DNA of 46,582 nucleotides. It comes from Nanobdellota archaeon (GTDB lineage Archaea > Nanobdellota > Nanobdellia > Pacearchaeales > GW2011-AR1). The position numbers were made by a program, and so were the translations under genes. The stretch covers positions 1 to 46,582 of the forward strand of contig JAKADZ010000008.1 of assembly GCA_021818475.1 (NCBI GenBank), given 5' to 3'. Position 1 is the first letter of the stretch. Every line of letters starts with the position of its first letter. The notes beneath the pieces are model-generated. The model searched no databases, was not told the DNA's origin, and saw nothing but the letters and a program-made list of their open reading frames with translations. Shown here one piece after another: positions 38,327-45,655 of this stretch.

Positions 38327-38586
38327 AAGGGTATTACGAAAAATTAGAAGAAGCAGAATCACTAAGAGAAAACGCTGCAAGTTTAAGAGCTTGCTCAAGA
38401 CACAGTGGAGTTGAATTTGATCTTCATGAAATTGCTGACAGATATGAAGACAGAGCAAGAGAATTAGAAAGAGCGGGAGAATTAAGACTTCATGTTCAAA
38501 ATTTAAGAGCGCATAATAATGCACATGGGCATTACTTTGAATTTGATCTTGAAGAAAAAGCAAGAGAGATGGAGGGAAAAATATGA
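38323..38586 (+). CDS. Small unknown ORF between rrp41 and rrp42 with an internal duplication
   Basis: LRENAASLRACSRHSGVEFDLHEIADRYEDRARELE / LRLHVQNLRAHNNAHGHYFEFDLEEKAREMEGK; 4-nt overlaps on both sides. Confidence 0.65.
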   Translation: MKGYYEKLEEAESLRENAASLRACSRHSGVEFDLHEIADRYEDRARELERAGELRLHVQNLRAHNNAHGHYFEFDLEEKAREMEGKI

Positions 38587-39374
38587 TAACTTCAGATTTA
38601 ACAGCAGAGAGAATAAGAGAATATTTGAAAGAAGGAAAAAGATTCGACGGCAGAAAGCTTGATGAATTCAGAGAGATAGTTGTTGAAACAGGAGTTTCAA
38701 AAAATGCCGAAGGAAGCGCAAGAGTAAAACTCGGAAAAACAGAAGTTGTTGTTGGAGTTAAAATGGATGTTTCAGAGCCTTATGCAGATTCAAAAGATGA
38801 AGGAAATTTAATGGTTACTGCAGAATTTCTGCCATTGAGTTCACCAAGACTTGACCTTGGACCACAGCCATTTGAATCACTTGAATTAGCAAGAGTTATT
38901 GACAGAGGAATAAGAGAAAGCCATTATATTGATTTGAAAAAATTATGCATTGAGGAAGGGAAAAAAGTCTGGACAGTAATGATTGATATTTACACAATTA
39001 ACGACGACGGAAATCTTCTTGATGCTGCAGGACTTGGCGCAGTTGCAGCTTTGAAGGATGCAAGAATTCCTGGATACAATGAAGAAACCGGAAAAACAAA
39101 ATTTGGTGAATGGACTGATAAAAAAGTTGCGTTAACAAAAGAAGTTCCAATCTCTTTGACAGTTCATAAAATAGGAGATAGTTTTGTTGTTGATCCGACC
39201 AAAGAAGAAGAAGACATCAGCGAAACTAGAGTTACAATCTGCAGTTATAATGGGATAGTCCATTCAATGCAGAAAGGAAATTCAAAGGAATTGTCAACCG
39301 AAGAGTTTAATAAAGTATTAGATTTAATTGAAAAAACAGAGCGTGAGATAATTAAACAAGTAGAAAAGATATAA
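38583..39374 (+). CDS. rrp42: Exosome subunit Rrp42
   Basis: RFDGRKLDEFREIVVETGVSKNAEGSARVKLGKT; RNase PH fold. Confidence 0.93.
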   Translation: MITSDLTAERIREYLKEGKRFDGRKLDEFREIVVETGVSKNAEGSARVKLGKTEVVVGVKMDVSEPYADSKDEGNLMVTAEFLPLSSPRLDLGPQPFESLELARVIDRGIRESHYIDLKKLCIEEGKKVWTVMIDIYTINDDGNLLDAAGLGAVAALKDARIPGYNEETGKTKFGEWTDKKVALTKEVPISLTVHKIGDSFVVDPTKEEEDISETRVTICSYNGIVHSMQKGNSKELSTEEFNKVLDLIEKTEREIIKQVEKI

Positions 39375-39407
39375 AATGAGACTCACGACATTCGAAGAGG
39401 ACGAGGA

Positions 39408-39566
39408 ATGATTAATCATAGTCATTTTGGAATCAGAGAGAAAGATTTAAGAGACCTATTTGCTAAGGAAGGATTAGGAAACGATAAATCCGAGATGTTT
39501 AAGGAATTAAAAAGACAAGAAAAGATTTATCAGGCGACAGAAATAATAAAGGACAAATACGAATAA
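39408..39566 (+). CDS. Small unknown ORF (52 aa) between rrp42 and rpoK, not in supplied track
   Basis: MINHSHFGIREKDLRDLFAKEGLGNDKSEMFKELKRQEKIYQATEIIKDKYE*; its ATG overlaps the stop of an 11-codon ORF (39376-39411, MRLTTFEEDEE). Confidence 0.5.
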   Translation: MINHSHFGIREKDLRDLFAKEGLGNDKSEMFKELKRQEKIYQATEIIKDKYE

Positions 39567-39567
39567 A

Positions 39568-39942
39568 ATGATGTTAGATAATTTTACAAAATACGAAAAA
39601 GCAAGAATTCTTGGAGCAAGAGCTCTGCAGATTTCAATGAATGCACCTTTGCTTATCAAGATAGAGAAGGATGATTTGGAAAAAATTAATTATGATGCTC
39701 TTAAAATTGCAGAAGTTGAATTGAACTCCGAAACTCTCCCAATTTCTGTAAAAAGGCCTTTTCCACAGAAGAAAGAGGAAAAATTGAAGAGAGCAGCAAT
39801 CAGGAAGATATCTGACCAGAATGTTCAGGAAAAAGAAGCCGCAGAAGAATCTGAGATAGTTGAAGGCGGAGAAATTATGGAGCTTGCAAACCCCGAAGAT
39901 GAATATGCTGAAGAGGAAGCAGGCGGAGAAGAAAGCGAATAA
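39568..39942 (+). CDS. rpoK: RNA polymerase subunit K (Rpb6/omega) with acidic C-terminal tail
   Basis: FTKYEKARILGARALQISMNAPLLIKI...LPISVKRPFP. Confidence 0.88.
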   Translation: MMLDNFTKYEKARILGARALQISMNAPLLIKIEKDDLEKINYDALKIAEVELNSETLPISVKRPFPQKKEEKLKRAAIRKISDQNVQEKEAAEESEIVEGGEIMELANPEDEYAEEEAGGEESE

Positions 39943-39983
39943 TTCTAAGTAAAATTTATATAACCAAAATTTTAAGCCAATTT

Positions 39984-40205
39984 ATGGTAAATTATGAATA
40001 CAGAGATTTAGTTCATGAATTGCTTAAAGGACAAGATTTAGTCAGAGAAGCTCATGAAAAGAACGAATCAGTCAATACGATAAAATTAGCCAGGACATTC
40101 AAAGCGATTAATTTCTATGGCTCTCATAGAAGCAATTTTACTGTTGAGCAAAGAAAAGGATTGGATTTACTTGTCCAGGGAATTTCTAATATCTGCTCAA
40201 GATAG
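39984..40205 (+). CDS. Hypothetical protein
   Basis: Intact 73-aa ORF between rpoK and enolase. Confidence 0.55.
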   Translation: MVNYEYRDLVHELLKGQDLVREAHEKNESVNTIKLARTFKAINFYGSHRSNFTVEQRKGLDLLVQGISNICSR

Positions 40206-40242
40206 AGATTAACTTTTTATATTCTGATTCATTTTCTTAATT

Positions 40243-41406
40243 ATGAAAATAATTGAGGTGTCTGCAAAAGCTATTCCTGATTCACGAAAAGAAAAAACTA
40301 TATCTGTTTTAATAAAGACAAACGTCGGGGAATTTTCTGCTTCTGCACCAAATGGGAAATCAACGGGGAAATATGAAGCAAAATCCTACATAAAAAATCT
40401 TGATGAAGACATTAAAACAATAAAACAACTTGGAGAATATTTTTCTGAAGAATCCGTTGAAAAATTTGATGACTTAAAAAAAATTGAGGATATCTGCGAA
40501 AAACAAATTGGGGCAAACTCAGTTTTTGCATTAGAATCTGCAATACTGAAAGCTCTTGCAAAAGAAAAGAAAAAAGAGATATGGAAAATAATTCAGGAAT
40601 CTTTTGAGGCGGGAAAAAAATTTCCGCGTTTAGTCGGAAACTGCATCGGTGGAGGGAAGCATTCTGATATTGAAAGAAAGCCTGATTTCCAGGAATTTGA
40701 ATTAGTTCCAGATGTGAAAAATGTTGAAACTGCATTTGAATTAAACAAGAAAGCAAAAAAAGAAACTGAAAGGATGATTAAAGAGCTTGACAGCAAATTT
40801 TCCGGGCAAAAAAATGATGAGAATGCATGGATGACTTCGCTTAATGATAAGGAAGTTTTGGAAATCCTTTCGAGAACAAATCTTCCGATTGGAATTGATG
40901 CAGCCGCGTCAGGATTTTACAAAAGGAAAAAATATGATTATCAAAATCCCAAGTTCAAGAGAGATGATGAAGAACAATTTGGATATATGAGCAATCTTGT
41001 TAAAAATTTTAATTTATTTTACGTCGAAGATCCGTTTGATGAAAATGATTTTGAAAGTTTTGCAAAATTGCTGAAAAAATTCCCTGACCGGTTGATTGTA
41101 GGAGATGACTTAACAACGACAAATCCTGAAAGGCTGAAAAAAGCAATAAAGATGAAAAGCATAAACGGAATTATTGTAAAGCCAAACCAAATTGGCTCGC
41201 TGATAAAAGTAAAAGAGGTCTGCGAAATTGCCAAAAAAAATAATGTAAGAACAGTATTCTCCCACAGAAGCGGGGAGACAGATGAAACAATTCTGGCAGA
41301 TTTGGCATTCGGATTTCAGGCAGATTTTTTGAAATGCGGGATAACCGGAGATGTGCGTGAAGCCAAGATAAAACGACTTATTGAGATTGAAAGAGGAATG
41401 AAATAG
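40243..41406 (+). CDS. eno: Divergent enolase
   Basis: YVEDPFDENDFE, IVGDDLTTTNPERL, IIVKPNQIGSLIK, VFSHRSGETDETILADLAFG. Confidence 0.85.
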   Translation: MKIIEVSAKAIPDSRKEKTISVLIKTNVGEFSASAPNGKSTGKYEAKSYIKNLDEDIKTIKQLGEYFSEESVEKFDDLKKIEDICEKQIGANSVFALESAILKALAKEKKKEIWKIIQESFEAGKKFPRLVGNCIGGGKHSDIERKPDFQEFELVPDVKNVETAFELNKKAKKETERMIKELDSKFSGQKNDENAWMTSLNDKEVLEILSRTNLPIGIDAAASGFYKRKKYDYQNPKFKRDDEEQFGYMSNLVKNFNLFYVEDPFDENDFESFAKLLKKFPDRLIVGDDLTTTNPERLKKAIKMKSINGIIVKPNQIGSLIKVKEVCEIAKKNNVRTVFSHRSGETDETILADLAFGFQADFLKCGITGDVREAKIKRLIEIERGMK

Positions 41407-41448
41407 GCATTGAAAACCTTTAAAAATATACTTTTTCTTTGAAATACT

Positions 41449-42330
41449 ATGCCAAGAAAAAAAATAGAAGAAATTTCTGAAGAAGAGAAGCTTGAGGAAA
41501 AAAACCCCGAAGAGCTTAGCGAGAAAGAAGTTGAAAAATTAGCAGAGGCTGAATCTACTACTCTTGAGAAAGATGTTGAAAAAAAGAAAAAGGAACTTCT
41601 TGAAAAAGTTGCTAAGTTAAAGGAAAAAATTTCTGCGGAGGGAATCAGCACAGAGGAACTTAAAGAAAAAGTCAAGGTTAAGAAAAGAACAGATATGCTT
41701 ATTCCTCTTGAAGAATATGTCAAGACAGGAATTTACCTTGGAACAAGAGCAGTTACCCCTACTATGAAGCCTTTCGTTTACAGAAGAAGAGCTGACGGAC
41801 TTGCTATTTTCAACACAGACATAATTGATGAGAAATTAAAAGAAGCAATTGAATATCTTGCTAAATTCGCTCCTAATGAAGTTGCAGTTGTATGCAAGAG
41901 AGCTGCCGGCTGGAGAGCAGTGAATATGTTCTCTAAGATTACAGGAATAAGAGCATTCACAAAAAAATATCCTTCAGGAATTTTGACAAACACAGCACTT
42001 CCCGATTTCTTTGAAAATGAATTAACAATCATAACTGATTCGTGGCTGGATAAAAATGCATTGCATGATACATTGAAAGTTCACAAGAAAATATTATTAA
42101 TCTGCGATACAAACAATTTTTCACAGGGAGCAGACAAAATTATAATCGGAAACAATAAGAGCGGAAAAAGCCTTGGAGTTATTTTCTATCTTTTAACAAA
42201 AGGATATTGCAAAGCAAGAGGAATTGATGCAGAGGTTCCTGATTTAGACTGGTGGACAATTGAAGATGAAAGTGAGAAGGAAGAAAAGCCAAAGAAGATT
42301 GAAAAAGTTGAAGCTGAATTTGGAGTATAA
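41449..42330 (+). CDS. rpsB: Ribosomal protein uS2 with ~80-aa charged N-terminal extension
   Basis: GIYLGTRAVTPTMKPFVYRRRADGLAIFNTDIIDEKLKEAIEYLAKF. Confidence 0.9.
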   Translation: MPRKKIEEISEEEKLEEKNPEELSEKEVEKLAEAESTTLEKDVEKKKKELLEKVAKLKEKISAEGISTEELKEKVKVKKRTDMLIPLEEYVKTGIYLGTRAVTPTMKPFVYRRRADGLAIFNTDIIDEKLKEAIEYLAKFAPNEVAVVCKRAAGWRAVNMFSKITGIRAFTKKYPSGILTNTALPDFFENELTIITDSWLDKNALHDTLKVHKKILLICDTNNFSQGADKIIIGNNKSGKSLGVIFYLLTKGYCKARGIDAEVPDLDWWTIEDESEKEEKPKKIEKVEAEFGV

Positions 42331-42363
42331 TAATTCTTATAAAGTATTTCAAGGTAAATTGGT

Positions 42364-42600
42364 GTGGAAGATTTAAGAAATATGATTTGTTTGTGGGAAG
42401 ATAGAATAAAATTCCCAAAAGGAGATATAATCAAATGTTCAAAAAGGAATGGAGCCAAGCTCCCTTTTTCTATCCCCTTTCTTGAAGACAAAGAAGTCTG
42501 CGTAGGGATGATATTTCATAAATCAGAACATGTAATCCCAGACAGAGAGATAGATATTTGCAGAATGTATAATTGCCCCTACAGGGAATATAAAAAATAA
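42364..42600 (+). CDS. Small Cys-containing hypothetical protein (GTG start)
   Basis: Intact ORF downstream of rpsB. Confidence 0.45.
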   Translation: MEDLRNMICLWEDRIKFPKGDIIKCSKRNGAKLPFSIPFLEDKEVCVGMIFHKSEHVIPDREIDICRMYNCPYREYKK

Positions 42601-42867
42601 ATTGTAATCATAAAAATTTTACATCGACTTCGTCTCGCTCATCTTCTGGTTCCGCATCGGCTTTCAGACGCGCTGCTACTCTAAAAAATAAGTTAATGTG
42701 AAAAATTTTCGGCGTGGGTTAAACAAGATAAAGCAGATTAAATTTTAACTCTTAAACAAAAAAGGTGATAAATGGGTTTCTTTGAGGAAGAAAGAAACTA
42801 CACTGGTAGAAAATTAGAAAATATCAAAAAATCCCTTCAGGCTGATGGATAGATTGGACAAAAATAA

Positions 42868-43101
42868 TTAATTTTTTTGAGGATGTTCAACACGTGTTCC
42901 GCATTCGTCACAGAATTTTTGTGTGTCTTCCATAACCTTTCCGCAGGTCTTGCATCGAATTATAACTTGTTTTGTTTCAATAACGGGTTTATATCCAGGA
43001 CGTCCTGAAAATAATTTTCCAAGAGCACTTTGAAAAGCTGCATCACTCGTAGCATTGCTCTGAATATCACTCATCCTTTTTTGTAATGAATTTGCATCCA
43101 T
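42868..43101 (-). CDS. Small zinc-ribbon protein
   Basis: IIRCKTCGKVMEDTQKFCDECGTRVE. Confidence 0.65.
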   Translation of the reverse strand: MDANSLQKRMSDIQSNATSDAAFQSALGKLFSGRPGYKPVIETKQVIIRCKTCGKVMEDTQKFCDECGTRVEHPQKN

Positions 43102-43170
43102 GAATTATATTAATGAAAATTTGATTTTTAAATATTTTTATTGTAAAAAATCAGCGAGGGGAAAATTGAA

Positions 43171-43190
43171 AAATTTCTTTTCAGAAATTT
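43171..43190. other. Hairpin AAATTTCT-TTTC-AGAAATTT, followed by a GC-rich stem at 43206-43227
   Basis: Perfect 8-bp arms; then GCGCCAGA-CTTCA-TCTGGGCGC. Confidence 0.5.
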
Positions 43191-43328
43191 TTGATTGATT
43201 GCTCCGCGCCAGACTTCATCTGGGCGCTCCGCCAAAGGATTAGTTAATGAAGAAAGAATTTAATGCGGCTGTTCAAATTTTTTACTAGTAGAGATTATTT
43301 CAAAAAAAAAGGGGATAAAAAATAAAAA

Positions 43329-43775
43329 TTAAAGTTTGAAAAATAACCACTGATTTTTTCCGTAAGAAGTTTTTATCAAAACATATTTTCCATTCAATTT
43401 TTTCCCATGAATATCGACCATAAATTTTTTTGGAGTTTTTTCAAGCAACTCATAATTTCCCTTGTCCCATATTTTAACTTCTCCTGCACCATAATTTCCT
43501 TCCGGAATTATTCCTTCAAAATTTGCATATTCAATCGGATGGTCTTCTACTTGTATAGCCAATCTTTTTTCTTCTTTTTTTATTGGGGGGATTTTTGGAA
43601 CAGCCCAAGATTTCAAAACCCCGTCCATTTCCAGCCTTAGATCCCAATGCAAATGTGAAGCATGATGTTCATGAATTAGGTAGATTAATTTCTTTGAAGA
43701 AGATTTTTTTATTTTAGGAGAAGGTTCGCCGCTTTTTTTTAAATTTCTCTTTTTCATATACTGAGATAATGACAT
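43329..43775 (-). CDS. Stand-alone LigD-type DNA 3'-phosphoesterase domain
   Basis: YLIHEHHASHLHWDLRLEMDGVLKSWAVPK...VEDHPIEYANFEGIIPEGNYGAG. Confidence 0.92.
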   Translation of the reverse strand: MSLSQYMKKRNLKKSGEPSPKIKKSSSKKLIYLIHEHHASHLHWDLRLEMDGVLKSWAVPKIPPIKKEEKRLAIQVEDHPIEYANFEGIIPEGNYGAGEVKIWDKGNYELLEKTPKKFMVDIHGKKLNGKYVLIKTSYGKNQWLFFKL

Positions 43776-43855
43776 GATTAAATTAGGAAATTATTTTTTA
43801 AAAATATATTCTTTAATACAGAGAAATTTAAAAAGTTAAGAAATTTTTTTATAGG

Positions 43856-45313
43856 ATGGTGAATGGAAAAGAGGATTCTAATTTATCATCTCCAAAGATT
43901 TATGTAATTACTACCGCACAGGCAAGTGAATTTAGGACTGTAAAAAATGAAGGAGGAGAAGAGATGATCCCTACTGAAAAAGGCAAACCAAATTATGCAT
44001 TTCTTGAAAGTTTAGAAAAATATTGTGAAACCAGAAATGCAGAATTAATTATTCTTCCGACAACAGGAAAAAATGCAACTCAAATAGAATTACATCCGGA
44101 CCTTTCCTGGAGGAAAGAAGTTTTGTGGAAAAGGAAGAAGAGATTAAATTCAAATATTTATATTTCGGATATGTTTGTTCCACCGCAAAATGTTGATCCT
44201 GCAAGTGGGAGGGGGAGATTTGTAGCAAGAGATCAAACTTTAATAATGGCTCACCCTAAACAAAGATTCAAAGCATTTCCGAATAGTAATTTTGATTTGC
44301 CAAAAATATTACTTGGAACAGGAGCAGTAACTCTTCCAAATTATAATGAGATGAATCATCGGGGAGATGCTGCAAAAAGAGACCATGTTTATGGAGCAAT
44401 TGTCGTAGAGGTTATAGACGACAAAAGATTTCACTTTAGAAATATAAGAGCTTTGGCCAATGGGAAATTTGTTGATTTGGGGGTAGAATTTAATCGAGGG
44501 AGAAAACCAGGAAAAGCACATTTAGAAGCTCTTGTTCTTGGTGATGCACACACAGGAGATACTGACCCAAATGTAAGAAAAGCAAATTATGAAATGATTG
44601 AAGAATATCATCCTAGGAGGTTAGTGCTTCATGATTTTTTCAATGGACACAGTGTAAATCATCATGACTGGGGGAAGTTAGTAACAATGGTTCAAGAAGT
44701 TTATATGAAAGGAAGAGCAGAATTAAAAATTGAACTTGAACAAGATTATGAAGAACTTTGTTCTTTGGCAAAAGCAATGAAAGGAAAAGAAATTATCATC
44801 GTTGCAAGTAATCATAATGAATTTCTTGACAAGTATCTTGAAGCAGTCAGATTAAAAGATGACCCGCTTAATGCTTATCTTGCAGCACAGTTAATGGCAA
44901 AGATGATGGAAGGGAAAAATCCAGTTGAAGAAGGACTTAAAAGTGTTGGAAAAATCCCAAAGAATGTCACATTCTTAAGAAGAGATGAAGATTACAAAGT
45001 TTTAGGATGGCAATTAGCAAGCCACGGAGACAGAGGGATGGCCGGAGGGAGAGGAAGTATGACTGCGAGAGAATTTGCAAACGGAAAAAGCATAACCGGA
45101 CATAGCCATGTTCCGGAAATATTAAGAGATACTTTTGTCGTCGGAACAAGCACATACCTTAATCTTCCTTACACGAAGGGAAGTCCTTCAGCATGGATGA
45201 ATACTGACGCAATGTTATGGGACATAGGAACAGTGCAATTAGTAAATGTTATCTATGGAGACTGGAGATCAAAAAGTGGGATAATTCCCCAACATAAAGA
45301 TTACGTGGTTTAA
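43856..45313 (+). CDS. Putative calcineurin-like metallophosphoesterase, possibly virus-related
   Basis: LGDAHTGDTD, LHDFFNGHSVNHHD, VASNHNEFL, ASHGDRG, GHSHVP. Confidence 0.65.
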   Translation: MVNGKEDSNLSSPKIYVITTAQASEFRTVKNEGGEEMIPTEKGKPNYAFLESLEKYCETRNAELIILPTTGKNATQIELHPDLSWRKEVLWKRKKRLNSNIYISDMFVPPQNVDPASGRGRFVARDQTLIMAHPKQRFKAFPNSNFDLPKILLGTGAVTLPNYNEMNHRGDAAKRDHVYGAIVVEVIDDKRFHFRNIRALANGKFVDLGVEFNRGRKPGKAHLEALVLGDAHTGDTDPNVRKANYEMIEEYHPRRLVLHDFFNGHSVNHHDWGKLVTMVQEVYMKGRAELKIELEQDYEELCSLAKAMKGKEIIIVASNHNEFLDKYLEAVRLKDDPLNAYLAAQLMAKMMEGKNPVEEGLKSVGKIPKNVTFLRRDEDYKVLGWQLASHGDRGMAGGRGSMTAREFANGKSITGHSHVPEILRDTFVVGTSTYLNLPYTKGSPSAWMNTDAMLWDIGTVQLVNVIYGDWRSKSGIIPQHKDYVV

Positions 45314-45372
45314 CGTCGACAAAATTTATATTTAATAAAAAAAGAAAAATTCGAAGAGCAAAAATGATGTTC

Positions 45373-45385
45373 TCGACGGAAAAAT
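45373..45385 (+). repeat. TCGACGGAAAAAT repeat upstream of 16S (copy 1)
   Basis: Identical to 45533-45545; related copies TCGACAAAAT near 45316 and TCGACGAGAAAT at 45633. Confidence 0.6.
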
Positions 45386-45395
45386 AGCAGAAAGA

Positions 45396-45404
45396 TTTAT
45401 AAAT
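45396..45404 (+). promoter_or_regulatory. Candidate rRNA promoter TATA box (TTTATAAAT)
   Basis: Archaeal TATA-like element in the long region upstream of 16S. Confidence 0.5.
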
Positions 45405-45532
45405 CTCTTTTTTCTGGACATTTCATAATTAGAATGAGTACTTTAAGATATACACAGCGTAACATTAAAGTATGATGTATGTAAAGCAGTCATTCAGTTG
45501 TAGTTCTAATAATGATTTATTTTAATAAATTG

Positions 45533-45545
45533 TCGACGGAAAAAT
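45533..45545 (+). repeat. TCGACGGAAAAAT repeat upstream of 16S (copy 2)
   Basis: Identical to 45373-45385. Confidence 0.6.
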
Positions 45546-45655
45546 TATTTTCCTGAGCCAAGCCGAAATAGGATTGTGTGAAGTATTTTCATTTCTTGTA
45601 ATGAAGATGCGCAATAGATTTTTTGTTGTTTATCGACGAGAAATATGATATTGTT

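Noticed and set aside
42772-42852. 26-aa ORF MGFFEEERNYTGRKLENIKKSLQADG
   Set aside because: Too short and with no supporting neighbour or leader/core architecture; could be a truncated gene, but not supportable.
45472-45530. Possible C/D-box-like RNA in the rRNA leader (TATGATGTATG...)
   Set aside because: No convincing D box (CTGA) at the required spacing.
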